NCBI RefSeq assembly: GCF_001514125.1
Contig: NZ_KQ948549.1
Span: forward strand, 1 to 64,000
From: Streptomyces longwoodensis
GTDB lineage: Bacteria > Actinomycetota > Actinomycetes > Streptomycetales > Streptomycetaceae
Direction: 5' to 3'
DNA length: 64,000 bases
The notes under the pieces are model-generated. The model made no database searches. It saw only the letters and a program-made list of their open reading frames with translations, and was not told where the DNA came from. This document shows, piece by piece, positions 1 through 8,880 of this stretch. The position numbers and the translations under genes are program-made. The stretch's first letter is position 1, and the number at the start of each line of letters is the position of its first letter.

Positions 1-10
1 TCCTTTTACA

Positions 11-51
11 GCTCCGGCTCTTGGGCACTGCCCAGGGGCCGGAGCTTTTTT
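11..51 (+). terminator. Rho-independent terminator
   Basis: An 8-bp stem GCTCCGGC/GCCGGAGC (11-18 with 38-45) encloses a second short stem (TGGGC/GCCCA) and is followed by six T residues. It would end a transcript entering from the left edge. A TTG at position 21 that could extend the next gene lies inside this hairpin, which argues against that upstream start. Confidence 0.85.
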
Positions 52-68
52 GCGTTGAGGTAAGGTCA

Positions 69-716
69 GTGAGCATCGTTGGCTCGTTTCCCACTGGAGG
101 CCCCCGGGTGGAGGTCCAGGAGACCCGTGTCCAGACGGACCGGGTCCTCACCATCCCGAACATCCTGAGCATGGCTCGCCTGCTCGGCGTGCCCCTGTTC
201 CTGTGGCTCATTTTGAGGCCCGAGTTCGGCGGTCCCAAGAGCGACGGCTGGGCCCTGCTCGTGCTCGCCCTCAGCGGGATCAGCGACTACCTGGACGGCA
301 AGCTGGCGCGACGCTGGAACCAGATCAGCAGCCTCGGCCGGCTGCTCGACCCGGCCGCCGACCGGCTGTACATCCTCTCCACGCTGGTCGGCCTCACCTG
401 GCGGGAGATCCTGCCGCTCTGGCTCACCGCCGTACTGCTCGCGCGCGAGCTGGTCCTGCTGGTGATGGTGGGCATCCTCCGGCGCCACGGTTATCCGCCG
501 CCCCAGGTGAACTTCCTCGGCAAGGCGGCCACGTTCAACCTGATGTACGCGTTCCCGTTGCTGCTGCTCAGTGACGGAAGCGGATGGATCTCGTCACTCG
601 CAGCTATTTTCGGATGGGCGTTCGCCGGATGGGGTACAACCCTCTATTGGTGGGCAGGAGTGCTGTATGTGGTGCAGGTCCGCCGCCTTGTCCGCGCGGA
701 CGCCATGACCGACTGA
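69..716 (+). CDS. Eukaryotic-type cardiolipin synthase (CDP-alcohol phosphatidyltransferase)
   Basis: A 215-aa integral membrane enzyme that should condense CDP-diacylglycerol with phosphatidylglycerol to make cardiolipin. The full CDP-alcohol phosphatidyltransferase signature D-G-x2-A-R-x8-G-x3-D-x3-D is present from D76-G77 to D98, with several hydrophobic segments around it. The GTG at 69 was chosen because GAGG (57-60) precedes it and earlier starts fall in the terminator. From memory the S. coelicolor orthologue SCO1389 is a demonstrated eukaryote-like cardiolipin synthase; the sequence alone cannot exclude phosphatidylglycerophosphate synthase. It opens the conserved cluster. Confidence 0.85.
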   Translation: MSIVGSFPTGGPRVEVQETRVQTDRVLTIPNILSMARLLGVPLFLWLILRPEFGGPKSDGWALLVLALSGISDYLDGKLARRWNQISSLGRLLDPAADRLYILSTLVGLTWREILPLWLTAVLLARELVLLVMVGILRRHGYPPPQVNFLGKAATFNLMYAFPLLLLSDGSGWISSLAAIFGWAFAGWGTTLYWWAGVLYVVQVRRLVRADAMTD

Positions 717-829
717 TCCCGCAGCGTAGCGGTGTGCAATCGCTCGAGAAGCCCGCGGCGTGAAAGTGCGGGACAATCTTGACGGGTGAAGTCGGCTCAC
801 CGTCGTCTCTGTAGGAGGACGCTTCCGAC

Positions 830-3325
830 ATGAAGGCCGTCGTGATGGCCGGAGGCGAAGGCACGCGCCTTCGCCCTATGACCTCGAGCATGCCCAAGCC
901 GCTCCTGCCGGTGGCCAACCGGCCGATCATGGAGCACGTTCTGCGGCTGCTCAAAAGGCATGGGCTCAACGAGACCGTCGTCACCGTCCAGTTCCTGGCC
1001 TCGCTGGTCAAGAACTACTTCGGTGACGGCGAGGAGCTCGGGATGGAGCTCACGTATGCCAATGAGGAGAAGCCACTCGGTACCGCCGGAAGCGTCAAGA
1101 ACGCCGAAGAGGCGTTGAAGGACGATGCCTTCCTCGTCATCTCCGGCGATGCCCTGACGGACTTCGACCTCACCGAGCTGATCAACTTCCACAAGGAAAA
1201 GGGCGCGCTCGTCACCGTCTGTCTGACGCGGGTGCCCAACCCCCTGGAATTCGGCATCACCATCGTCGACGAAGAGGGCAAGGTCGAGCGCTTCCTGGAG
1301 AAGCCGACCTGGGGCCAGGTGTTCTCGGACACCGTGAACACCGGTATCTACGTGATGGAGCCCGAGGTCTTCGACTACGTCGAGGCCGACGTGCCGGTCG
1401 ACTGGTCCGGCGACGTCTTCCCCCAGCTGATGAAGGAAGGCAAGCCGATCTACGGCTATGTCGCCGAAGGCTACTGGGAGGACGTCGGTACCCACGAGAG
1501 CTACGTGAAGGCCCAGGCCGACGTGCTCGAGGGCAAGGTCGACGTCGAACTCGACGGGTTCGAGATCTCGCCCGGCGTGTGGGTGGCCGAGGGTGCCGAG
1601 GTGCACCCGGACGCCGTGCTCCGGGGGCCGCTGTACATCGGCGACTACGCCAAGGTGGAGGCCGGCGCCGAGATCCGCGAGCACAGCGTCGTGGGCTCGA
1701 ACGTGGTCGTCAAGAGCGGTGCCTTCCTGCACAAGTCCGTCGTGCACGACAACGTGTACGTCGGACCGCACAGCAACCTGCGGGGCTGTGTGGTGGGCAA
1801 GAACACCGACATCATGCGGGCCGCCCGGATCGAGGACGGCGCCGTCATCGGTGACGAGTGCCTGATCGGTGAAGAATCGATCGTGCAGGGCAACGTCCGC
1901 GTCTACCCGTTCAAGACCATCGAGGCCGGCGCGTTCGTCAACACCTCGGTGATCTGGGAGTCGCGCGGCCAGGCGAACCTGTTCGGCGCCCGCGGCGTCT
2001 CCGGCATCCTGAACGTCGAGATCACGCCCGAGCTCGCCGTGCGCCTCGCCGGTGCCTACGCGACGACCCTGAAGAAGGGCGCGACGGTCACCACGGCCCG
2101 CGACCACTCCCGCGGTGCCCGCGCGCTGAAGCGGGCGGTCATCTCCGCGCTGCAGGCCAGCGCCATCGACGTACGCGACCTGGAGAACGTGCCGCTGCCC
2201 GTGGCGCGGCAGCAGACCGCGCGCGGCAGCGCCGGCGGCATCATGATCCGGACGTCGCCCGGGGTGCCCGACTCCGTGGACATCATGTTCTTCGACTCCC
2301 AGGGGGCCGACCTCTCCCAGGGCAGCCAGCGCAAGCTGGACCGGGTGTTCGCGCGCCAGGAGTACCGGCGTGCGTTCCCGGGCGAGATCGGTGACCTGCA
2401 CTTCCCGTCCAGCGTCTTCGACTCGTACACCGGGTCGCTGCTGCGCAACGTCGACACGACCGGGATCTCCGAGTCCGGGCTGAAGGTCGTCGTGGACGCC
2501 TCGAACGGCAGCGCCGGACTGGTCCTGCCGAGCCTGCTCGGCAAGCTGGGTGTCGACTCGCTGACCATCAACCCCGGTCTGGACGAGTCGCGGCCCACCG
2601 AGACCGCCGAGATGCGCCGCAAGGGCCTCGTGCGGCTCGGCGAGATCGTGGCGTCCTCGCAGGCCGCGTTCGGCGTACGGTTCGACCCCGTGGGCGAGCG
2701 GCTGTCGCTCGTCGACGAGAAGGGCCGGATCATCGAGGACGACCGGGCCCTGCTGGTGCTGCTCGACCTGGTGGCCGCCGAGCGGCGCAGTGGGCGGGTG
2801 GCTCTGCCGGTGACCACCACCCGGATCGCCGAGCAGGTCGCCGCGTACCACGGGACGCAGGTGGAGTGGACGACCACGTCGCCCGACGACCTGACGCGCG
2901 TCGGGGCGGACGAGTCGACCATCTTCGGCGGCGACGGCAAGGGCGGCTTCATCGTCCCCGAGTTCAGCAGCGTCTTCGACGGTACGGCCGCGTTCGTGCG
3001 GCTCATCGGCCTGGTGGCGCGCACGCAGCTCACGCTCAGCCAGATCGACGCGCGGATCCCGCGGGCGCACGTCCTCAAGCGGGACCTCGCGACGCCGTGG
3101 GCCGTCAAGGGCCTGGTCATGCGCCGGGTCGTCGAGGAGGCCGGGGACCGGTTCGTGGACACCACCGACGGCGTGCGCGTGGTGGAGGCCGACGGCCGCT
3201 GGGTGATGGTGTTGCCCGACCCGGCCGAGGCGGTCACGCACCTGTGGGCCGAGGGCCCGGACGACGCCTCCGCGCAGGCCCTGCTCGACGAGTGGGCTGC
3301 GGTCGTGGACAGCGCCGGGCGCTGA
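830..3325 (+). CDS. Nucleotidyltransferase fused to a degenerate phosphomannomutase domain
   Basis: 831 aa in three parts. Residues 1-240 are a sugar-phosphate nucleotidyltransferase with the GGEGTRLRP signature (residues 8-16), annotated in relatives as mannose-1-phosphate guanylyltransferase. About 245-370 are left-handed beta-helix hexapeptide repeats. About 380-831 have a phosphohexomutase fold. In that last domain the standard motifs are altered: the phosphoserine loop reads RTSPG (S476), the metal loop reads DPVGER (619-624) instead of DGDGDR, the sugar loop reads GGDGKGG (700-706) and the phosphate loop reads LPDPAEA (795-801). I infer an active transferase with a non-catalytic or regulatory C-terminus. 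AGGAGG (813-818) sets the start. Confidence 0.85.
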   Translation: MKAVVMAGGEGTRLRPMTSSMPKPLLPVANRPIMEHVLRLLKRHGLNETVVTVQFLASLVKNYFGDGEELGMELTYANEEKPLGTAGSVKNAEEALKDDAFLVISGDALTDFDLTELINFHKEKGALVTVCLTRVPNPLEFGITIVDEEGKVERFLEKPTWGQVFSDTVNTGIYVMEPEVFDYVEADVPVDWSGDVFPQLMKEGKPIYGYVAEGYWEDVGTHESYVKAQADVLEGKVDVELDGFEISPGVWVAEGAEVHPDAVLRGPLYIGDYAKVEAGAEIREHSVVGSNVVVKSGAFLHKSVVHDNVYVGPHSNLRGCVVGKNTDIMRAARIEDGAVIGDECLIGEESIVQGNVRVYPFKTIEAGAFVNTSVIWESRGQANLFGARGVSGILNVEITPELAVRLAGAYATTLKKGATVTTARDHSRGARALKRAVISALQASAIDVRDLENVPLPVARQQTARGSAGGIMIRTSPGVPDSVDIMFFDSQGADLSQGSQRKLDRVFARQEYRRAFPGEIGDLHFPSSVFDSYTGSLLRNVDTTGISESGLKVVVDASNGSAGLVLPSLLGKLGVDSLTINPGLDESRPTETAEMRRKGLVRLGEIVASSQAAFGVRFDPVGERLSLVDEKGRIIEDDRALLVLLDLVAAERRSGRVALPVTTTRIAEQVAAYHGTQVEWTTTSPDDLTRVGADESTIFGGDGKGGFIVPEFSSVFDGTAAFVRLIGLVARTQLTLSQIDARIPRAHVLKRDLATPWAVKGLVMRRVVEEAGDRFVDTTDGVRVVEADGRWVMVLPDPAEAVTHLWAEGPDDASAQALLDEWAAVVDSAGR

Positions 3326-3433
3326 CGAACCGCCGTACGCCCGCGTGCCGGACACGTGTCCCCGAGGGGGTCCGTCCGGCGCGCGGGTGGCCCCGTTCGG
3401 AGGTACCGGTCGCGACGTGCGACGATGTGCGGC

Positions 3434-4330
3434 ATGCCGCAGCAGCCCCCCGTTCGGAGCACACCCGCGCGTCCGGCGCGCCCGGACGCGTCCATGTCGC
3501 TGCTCACCAACGTCATGGACCACAGCCTCGACGACGGGTACGCCGAGGCCGCCGCCCGCAAGCAGGGCGACGGCGGCATGCCCAAGACGCTGCGGGCCAA
3601 GCTGGGTCTCGCCGCCGGCCTCGTGCTGGCGGCGCTCGTCGTGACCGTCGGCGCGGCCCAAGCACGGGTCGCCGCGCCGGTCGTCGCCAAGGAGCGCGAG
3701 GAACTGATCGACCGCATCGACCGCGAGACCGAGGTGGCCGACAAGCTCGAGGCGTCCGTCGACAAGCTGCGCGACGACGTGAGCGCCCGCCAGCGGGCCG
3801 CCCTGGAGAAGAGCGGCGGTGGCGGCGGGGGCGACCTGGTGGGCGTCCTGTCCGGTGCCGTCGCCGTGCACGGCCCGGGCGTGAAGCTCGTCGTGAACGA
3901 CGCCGAGGAGGCCAGCAGCGGCGGCAACGGCGATCCCCGGGAGACCGCCGACTTCTCCGACACCGGGCGCGTGCGCGACCGCGACATGCAGCGCGTGGTC
4001 AACGGCCTGTGGGAGTCGGGTGCCGAGGCCGTCTCGATCAACGGACAGCGGCTGACGTCCCTGTCGGCGATCCGGGCGGCGGGCGACGCCATACTGGTCG
4101 ACAACAAGCCGCTGGTGCCGCCGTACACGGTGCTCGCGGTGGGGGACGGGAAGAACCTGAGCACCCGGTTCCAGGACAGCGCCGACGGCCTGTACCTGGA
4201 CGCCCTGCGGGAGAACTTCGGCATCCGGACCGCGATCTCCGTGGAGGACGACGTCCGGCTGCCGGCGGCACCGAGTGTGATCGTACGAACAGCACAGCCG
4301 AGCACTGAGACGGAGAAGGGCACATCGTGA
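3434..4330 (+). CDS. DUF881 membrane protein (YlxW-like), first copy
   Basis: 298 aa. A basic N-terminal tail is followed by one transmembrane helix (about residues 57-80), a coiled-coil stretch rich in E, D, K and L (about 85-130), then a C-terminal DUF881 domain beginning AVHGPGVKL. DUF881 includes Firmicutes YlxW, encoded in the division cluster near ftsA/ftsZ. The next gene overlaps this one at GTGA, so they should be translationally coupled. No strong ribosome-binding site is visible; ATG 3434 or ATG 3494 could be the true start. Molecular function is unknown; topology predicts an extracytoplasmic coiled coil. Confidence 0.75.
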   Translation: MPQQPPVRSTPARPARPDASMSLLTNVMDHSLDDGYAEAAARKQGDGGMPKTLRAKLGLAAGLVLAALVVTVGAAQARVAAPVVAKEREELIDRIDRETEVADKLEASVDKLRDDVSARQRAALEKSGGGGGGDLVGVLSGAVAVHGPGVKLVVNDAEEASSGGNGDPRETADFSDTGRVRDRDMQRVVNGLWESGAEAVSINGQRLTSLSAIRAAGDAILVDNKPLVPPYTVLAVGDGKNLSTRFQDSADGLYLDALRENFGIRTAISVEDDVRLPAAPSVIVRTAQPSTETEKGTS

Positions 4331-4659
4331 TCGCCGTACTGGGCCTGGTCCTGGGGGTCGTGGCCGGACTGTTGGTCCGGCCCGAGATCCCGGCGGCCGT
4401 CGAGCCGTATCTGCCCATCGCCGTCGTGGCGGCGCTGGACGCCGTGTTCGGCGGGCTGCGGGCCATGCTGGACGGCATCTTCGACGACAAGGTCTTCGTG
4501 GTGTCGTTCCTGTCCAACGTGGTCGTGGCCGCGCTGATCGTCTTCCTGGGCGACAAGTTGGGCGTGGGGGCCCAGCTGTCCACGGGCGTGGTCGTGGTGC
4601 TGGGCATCCGCATCTTCTCCAACGCCGCGGCGATCCGCCGGCACGTGTTCCGGGCGTGA
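4327..4659 (+). CDS. sbp: Small basic protein (Sbp/YlxX, DUF1290)
   Basis: 110 aa with three to four hydrophobic segments and charged ends, typical of the small basic protein family (DUF1290). The GTG start overlaps the stop of the upstream DUF881 gene (GTGA), and its own stop overlaps the GTG of the next DUF881 gene the same way, giving a tight three-gene unit. In Bacilli sbp/ylxX and ylxW sit just before ftsA-ftsZ. In actinobacteria the trio is separate from that cluster, but here lies near a FtsR-type regulator, so a cell-division or envelope role is an inference. Confidence 0.85.
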   Translation: MIAVLGLVLGVVAGLLVRPEIPAAVEPYLPIAVVAALDAVFGGLRAMLDGIFDDKVFVVSFLSNVVVAALIVFLGDKLGVGAQLSTGVVVVLGIRIFSNAAAIRRHVFRA

Positions 4660-5504
4660 CGCCGATGAGCGACCAGGACAGGACCCCCGAGAACCCGCTG
4701 CGCAGGGAACTGCCCGAGGAGGTGCCCGCGGCGCCCGCCGATCCGCAGGAGCCGCAGGAGGGCGGCCAGGAGCAGGAGCGGCTGAGCGGGCGGCAGCGGC
4801 TGGTGAAGGGCCTGTGGCCGCCGCGGGCGAGCCGCGCCCAACTCATCGTGGCCGTGCTGCTGTTCGGCCTCGGCTTCGGCCTGGCGGTGCAGGTCGCCTC
4901 GAACAGCGACAGCGACAGCGCGCTGCGCGGCGCCCGCCAGGAGGATCTCGTGCGCATCCTCGATGAACTCGGTGACCGCAGTCAGCGTCTTGGTGACGAG
5001 AAGCAGGGACTCGAGAAGCAGCAGCAGGAGCTGGAGAACAGCTCCGACCAGGCCGAGGAGGCCCGCCGGCAGACGGTCGAGAAGGAACGGCAACTCGGCA
5101 TCCTGGCGGGCACGGTGGCGGCCCAGGGTCCCGGCATCACCATGACCATCGAGGACACGAAGGGGACGGTCCGGGCGGACATGCTGCTCGACGCGATCCA
5201 GGAGCTGCGCGCGGCCGGGGCGGAGGCGATCCAGGTCAACGGCGTGCGGGTGGTCGCCAATACGTACCTGACGGACTCCGGCAAGAGCGTGAGCGTCGAC
5301 GGGAACAAGATCAACGCGCCCTATCGTTTCAAGGTCATCGGCAAGCCGCAGGACCTCGAACCGGCGCTCAACATCCCTGGAGGCGTGGTGCAGACCCTGG
5401 AGAAGGAGCAGGCCACCGTTACGGTGGAGCGGTCGGACAAGATCGTCGTGGACGCCTTGCGAGCGGCGAAGCAGCCTGACTACGCTCGGTCGTCCTCCCA
5501 GTGA
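4656..5504 (+). CDS. DUF881 membrane protein (YlxW-like), second copy
   Basis: 282 aa from GTG 4656, which overlaps the sbp stop (GTGA); ATG 4665 is an alternative. The N-terminal ~65 residues are charged and E/Q/P-rich. One transmembrane helix follows (about 68-88), then a coiled coil dense in E, Q and L (about 100-150), then DUF881 starting near VAAQGPGITM. It is about the same length as the first copy but differs in sequence, so the two copies flanking sbp may form a hetero-oligomer. Function is not established. Confidence 0.8.
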   Translation: MTPMSDQDRTPENPLRRELPEEVPAAPADPQEPQEGGQEQERLSGRQRLVKGLWPPRASRAQLIVAVLLFGLGFGLAVQVASNSDSDSALRGARQEDLVRILDELGDRSQRLGDEKQGLEKQQQELENSSDQAEEARRQTVEKERQLGILAGTVAAQGPGITMTIEDTKGTVRADMLLDAIQELRAAGAEAIQVNGVRVVANTYLTDSGKSVSVDGNKINAPYRFKVIGKPQDLEPALNIPGGVVQTLEKEQATVTVERSDKIVVDALRAAKQPDYARSSSQ

Positions 5505-5694
5505 ACCGGGGGTGCATGGGGGACGTCCGGCAAGGGCATGAGGCTGCGGGGGGTCGGCGCACCGATCCGGTGGTGCGTGGTGGAAACTGTCTGGTGGATA
5601 CGGACGTTGTGAAGGTGTCCGGGTCGACCGGTGTGTTCAGTCAGGGTTCGTCCTGCCCCACGGGCGGGTCTGTTTCGGTCAAGGGGAATCGCCC

Positions 5695-6462
5695 GTGAAG
5701 TTGTTTGCGAAGTTGTTCGGCAAGAGCGCGCGAGAGGGCAGCGACAACGCGACCGCCCGCCATCGCACACAGCCCGACGCGGAGGGCCAGCGGCCGCTGT
5801 TCCGGGACCAGGTGGCTGGTCCGGGTGACCTTTACGGAGGTCAGGGCGCGCCGTCTGTTGACCCTGCACAGTCCGGCGGCATAGGTTTCGGACAACCGTC
5901 AACCTCAAGTGCGGGTGGAGGGTTTTCCCCTATGTCGGCCCTGGTGTGTACGAGGTGCGGTAACCGCAACGCGGAGAACAGCCGCTTCTGCTCCAACTGC
6001 GGTGCTCCGCTGCGGGGCGGGGCCGAGCGCCCGTCGGAGACGACGTCCACCATCTCGATCTCCGGTCTCGAGGCCTACGACGCGGAGGCCACCGGCCAGA
6101 CGCAGCTGCCCGCCCTGTCGCCCGAGGCGCAGGCCGCGGTGGACGCGCTGCCGCTGGGTTCCGCGCTGCTGGTCGTGCGACGCGGGCCGAACTCGGGCAG
6201 CCGCTTCCTGCTGGACGGCGACCTGACCACGGCCGGGCGTCACCCGCAGAGCGACATCTTCCTGGACGACGTGACGGTCTCCCGCCGCCACGTGGAGTTC
6301 CGCCGCAGCCCGGACGGGACGTTCACGGTCGCCGACGTCGGCAGCCTGAACGGCACGTACGTCAACCGCGAGCGGATCGACCAGGTCGCGCTGTCGAACG
6401 GGGACGAGGTGCAGATCGGCAAGTACCGGCTGGTCTTCTACGCGAGCCAGCGGGGCTACTGA
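5695..6462 (+). CDS. garA: GarA-type FHA-domain regulator with zinc ribbon
   Basis: 255 aa from GTG 5695 (AAGGGG upstream). A zinc ribbon C85-x2-C88 / C99-x2-C102 precedes an E-T-T-S motif (E115-S118), the kinase-target motif of mycobacterial GarA. The C-terminal FHA domain keeps the phosphothreonine-binding residues G181-R182, S196-R197-R198-H199 and N219-G220. In mycobacteria, GarA is phosphorylated by Ser/Thr kinases at this motif and controls 2-oxoglutarate and glutamate enzymes; the same switch is inferred here. Mycobacterial GarA is much shorter (about 160 aa), so the zinc ribbon and linker are extra. Confidence 0.85.
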   Translation: MKLFAKLFGKSAREGSDNATARHRTQPDAEGQRPLFRDQVAGPGDLYGGQGAPSVDPAQSGGIGFGQPSTSSAGGGFSPMSALVCTRCGNRNAENSRFCSNCGAPLRGGAERPSETTSTISISGLEAYDAEATGQTQLPALSPEAQAAVDALPLGSALLVVRRGPNSGSRFLLDGDLTTAGRHPQSDIFLDDVTVSRRHVEFRRSPDGTFTVADVGSLNGTYVNRERIDQVALSNGDEVQIGKYRLVFYASQRGY

Positions 6463-6466
6463 CCCT

Positions 6467-6486
6467 CCCCGGACTCCGGTCCGGGG
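6467..6486 (+). terminator. Short intergenic hairpin after the FHA gene
   Basis: A perfect 8-bp stem CCCCGGAC/GTCCGGGG with a TCCG loop starts a few bases after the FHA stop codon. It lacks a T run, so it may be a weak or factor-dependent terminator or an RNA-stability element between the FHA gene and the MerR gene. Confidence 0.55.
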
Positions 6487-6505
6487 ACACCCCTGGGGAA
6501 GGTCC

Positions 6506-7246
6506 ATGCTGCGAGACCCGAGGGGCGGTGCCGGACACGGCACCGCCGCCGCGGACAGCGGGCTGATGAGCATCGGCACGGTGCTGAACGTGCTGCGTGA
6601 CGAGTTTCCCGAGGTCACCATCTCCAAGATCCGGTTCCTGGAGTCGGAGGGCCTGGTCGAGCCGCGGCGGACCCCGTCGGGGTACCGCAAGTTCAGCGCG
6701 GGGGACGTCGAGCGGCTGGCCCACGTCCTGCGGATGCAGCGGGACCACTACCTGCCGCTCAAGGTCATCCGGGAGCACCTGGACGCGATGGAGCGCGGTG
6801 AGGTCGGCCCCCTGCCCAGGCTGGGCCGGCAGCGCGACGGCGAGACGGCCCCCGAGGAGTCCCTTGAGGTGCCCACCGCCGCACGGATCGGGCGCGCCGA
6901 GCTGCTGGCGGCCGCCGGCATCGACGAGGCCGAGCTGGCCGAGTGGGAGTCGTACGGCCTGGTCGTCCCGCTGGAGCCCGGCGTCTACGACGCGGAGGCG
7001 GCCACCGTGGCCTCCCTGATCGCCGAGCTGGGCCGGTTCGGCATCGAACCCCGCCACCTTCGGGTGATGAAGGCGGCCGCCGACCGTGAGGCCGGACTGG
7101 TGGACCAGGTCGTCTCCCCGCTCAGGCGGCACCGCAACCCGCAGACCAGGGCCCACGCCGAGGCCCGCGCGAAGGAACTGGCGGGTCTGACGGTCAGACT
7201 GCACGCCGCGCTGGTGCAGACCGCGCTCGGCGTCCGGCTGCCCTGA
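6506..7246 (+). CDS. MerR-family regulator, FtsR-like
   Basis: 246 aa. An N-terminal MerR helix-turn-helix (about residues 20-90, including SKIRFLESEGLVEPRRTPSGY) is followed by a linker and a C-terminal helical domain. By position and sequence it corresponds to mycobacterial Rv1828 and corynebacterial FtsR, a regulator of ftsZ (family knowledge recalled, not checked). GGGGAAGG at 6495-6502 supports the ATG at 6506. It follows the FHA gene by 43 bp and may be read through the intervening hairpin. Autoregulation is plausible but no clear operator was seen. Confidence 0.8.
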   Translation: MLRDPRGGAGHGTAAADSGLMSIGTVLNVLRDEFPEVTISKIRFLESEGLVEPRRTPSGYRKFSAGDVERLAHVLRMQRDHYLPLKVIREHLDAMERGEVGPLPRLGRQRDGETAPEESLEVPTAARIGRAELLAAAGIDEAELAEWESYGLVVPLEPGVYDAEAATVASLIAELGRFGIEPRHLRVMKAAADREAGLVDQVVSPLRRHRNPQTRAHAEARAKELAGLTVRLHAALVQTALGVRLP

Positions 7247-7359
7247 CGGCCCGCTGAGGGTTCACTGACGGCCTGCGGCACGCCCCGCGGGCGCCGTTCG
7301 CCCTCGGCGGATCGGCCGGCCGATCCCGGCCCGACTACCCAAACGTCTCGGACACGGCC

Positions 7360-7365
7360 TAGGGT
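7360..7365 (+). promoter_or_regulatory. -10 box for a leaderless transcript
   Basis: TAGGGT (7360-7365) ends six bases before the GTG at 7372. This puts the predicted transcription start on or next to the start codon, and no Shine-Dalgarno sequence is present. No convincing -35 box is visible. Confidence 0.55.
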
Positions 7366-7371
7366 TGCTGT

Positions 7372-7845
7372 GTGAACGAGCTCGATGTCGTAGGTGTCCG
7401 GGTCGAGATGCCCTCCAACCAACCGATCGTGCTCCTGCGTGAAGTGGGAGGCGACCGCTACCTCCCCATCTGGATCGGACCGGGGGAGGCGACCGCGATC
7501 GCCTTCGCCCAGCAGGGCATGGCTCCCGCACGGCCGCTGACCCACGACCTGTTCAAGGACGTGCTGGAGGCCGTGGGCCAGGAGCTCACCGAAGTGCGCA
7601 TCACGGACCTGCGGGAGGGCGTCTTCTACGCGGAGCTGGTCTTCGCCAGCGGCGTCGAGGTGAGCGCCCGCCCGTCCGACGCCATAGCGCTGGCCCTGCG
7701 CACCGGGACGCCGATCTACGGCAGCGACACGGTGCTCGACGACGCCGGTATCGCCATCCCGGACGAGCAGGAGGACGAGGTGGAGAAGTTCCGCGAGTTC
7801 CTCGACCAGATCTCGCCCGAGGACTTCGGCACCAGCAGCCAGTAG
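7372..7845 (+). CDS. DUF151 bifunctional-nuclease-domain protein
   Basis: 157 aa, matching the DUF151 / bifunctional nuclease family throughout (LPIWIGPGEATAIA near residue 31, SDAIALALR near residue 101) with an acidic C-terminus. Members in plants and Thermotoga are nuclease-like or structural; the actinobacterial role is unknown. The start is GTG 7372 with a -10 box immediately upstream. It sits between two MerR-type genes, as Rv1829 does between Rv1828 and Rv1830 in M. tuberculosis, so the three probably act together. Confidence 0.8.
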   Translation: MNELDVVGVRVEMPSNQPIVLLREVGGDRYLPIWIGPGEATAIAFAQQGMAPARPLTHDLFKDVLEAVGQELTEVRITDLREGVFYAELVFASGVEVSARPSDAIALALRTGTPIYGSDTVLDDAGIAIPDEQEDEVEKFREFLDQISPEDFGTSSQ

Positions 7846-8042
7846 CCGCGGCAGACGCGGGAGGCGCGCACCACGGGCCGGGCGGCCGGCAGGACGCCGC
7901 CGGGCCGGCGGGCGGGGCGTCCGTCCCGCGCGTGGGGGTTCCCCGGCATGTGCCGTCGGCCGAGGGGAGCGTCATACGGCTCGTCCTCGAGCGCATTCGG
8001 CTAGCCTTTCCCCGCGGTGGGGTACGGGAAACCACTCTCAGG

Positions 8043-8068
8043 GTGATTATCACTCGGCGTGCCGAGTG
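8043..8068. promoter_or_regulatory. Overlapping palindromes upstream of a MerR gene
   Basis: Two perfect palindromes overlap by three bases: GTGATTATCAC (8043-8053) and CACTCGGCGTGCCGAGTG (8051-8068). They lie about 10 bp upstream of the -35 box of the next promoter, a position that suits an activator or autoregulator. No binding protein can be named. Confidence 0.55.
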
Positions 8069-8077
8069 TGGCGATCG

Positions 8078-8106
8078 TTGACGCACCCCTGGTGACTGCC
8101 TACCGT
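8078..8106 (+). promoter_or_regulatory. Vegetative-type promoter of the second MerR gene
   Basis: TTGACG (8078-8083), a 17-bp spacer and TACCGT (8101-8106) give a good HrdB-type promoter. The start codon is about 30 bp downstream with GGAGG in between. Confidence 0.75.
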
Positions 8107-8136
8107 CGAGAAGGCAGTTCAAGGACGGAGGTCGGC

Positions 8137-8781
8137 GTGAGAAGCAGCGGCGACGGTACGGCTGGGGGTGCCCCCGGACGCGGAGTCGGGGGAAGCGGTC
8201 CGTATGCGCTCCACGGCGGCGCGGCCGACCACGCTCCGCAGCGACCGACGGCCGTGCCGAGCGGCGGAGGGGCGACGTCCATGGCGTCCGAGCAGATCGG
8301 CTACCGCGGTCCGACGGCCTGCGCGGCCGCCGGCATCACCTACCGCCAACTGGACTACTGGGCCCGCACCGGGCTCGTAGAGCCGAGCGTGCGGCCCGCC
8401 CACGGGTCCGGGACCCAGCGCCTGTACAGCTTCCGGGACGTCGTCGTCCTGAAGATCGTCAAGCGCTTCCTGGACACCGGCGTGTCCCTGCAGAACATCC
8501 GCACCGCCGTGCAGCACCTCAGGGAGCGGGGTTTCCGTGACCTGGAGCGCATGACGCTGATGAGCGACGGCGCCACCGTCTACGAGTGCACCTCGCCCGA
8601 CGAGGTCCACGCCCTGCTCCAGGGCGGCCAGGGCGTCTTCGGCATCGCCGTGGGCGTGGTGTGGCGGGACGTCGAGAGCGCCCTGTCGCAGTTGCACGGG
8701 GAGCGCGTGGACACCGGCGAGACGCTTGTCGGGCACAACCCGGCCGACGAGCTGGCGCGGCGGCGCAACCGGGCCGTCTGA
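8137..8781 (+). CDS. MerR-family regulator (Rv1830-like)
   Basis: 214 aa from GTG 8137, chosen for GGAGG at 8127-8131 and the promoter just upstream. A G/A/P-rich N-terminal tail of about 50 residues precedes a MerR helix-turn-helix (GYRGPTACAAAGITYRQLDY), then a helical region and a small C-terminal domain. It resembles M. tuberculosis Rv1830 by position in the conserved cluster. A terminator hairpin follows directly, so it is probably transcribed alone. The palindromes upstream of the promoter are candidate autoregulatory sites. Confidence 0.8.
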   Translation: MRSSGDGTAGGAPGRGVGGSGPYALHGGAADHAPQRPTAVPSGGGATSMASEQIGYRGPTACAAAGITYRQLDYWARTGLVEPSVRPAHGSGTQRLYSFRDVVVLKIVKRFLDTGVSLQNIRTAVQHLRERGFRDLERMTLMSDGATVYECTSPDEVHALLQGGQGVFGIAVGVVWRDVESALSQLHGERVDTGETLVGHNPADELARRRNRAV

Positions 8782-8791
8782 GACGCCGTAC

Positions 8792-8820
8792 GGACGCCCC
8801 TGCGCAAAGCGGGGGCGTCC
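8792..8820 (+). terminator. Terminator hairpin after the MerR gene
   Basis: A 9-bp stem GGACGCCCC/GGGGCGTCC (8792-8800 with 8812-8820), extended by an inner GC/GC pair, encloses a short A-rich loop. Confidence 0.7.
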
Positions 8821-8880
8821 TCGCGGGTCGCGCGGGGGCGCCGACTGCCGTTGTCAGTGGTGTGGTGCAGCATCGGAGGT

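Noticed and set aside
797..4957. A 1386-codon open frame on the minus strand
   Set aside because: It is antisense to the nucleotidyltransferase, DUF881 and sbp genes and gives low-complexity R/P/H/D-rich sequence with no domain. High G+C keeps such frames open.
5582..5611. Possible SigR-type promoter (GGAAAC-N18-GTTG) before the FHA gene
   Set aside because: The -35 deviates from GGGAAT and shifting by one base breaks the -10. Too weak to annotate.
5501..5698. A 65-codon ORF before the FHA gene
   Set aside because: It has no ribosome-binding site, no domain and weak codon bias. The 190-bp region looks like a leader.
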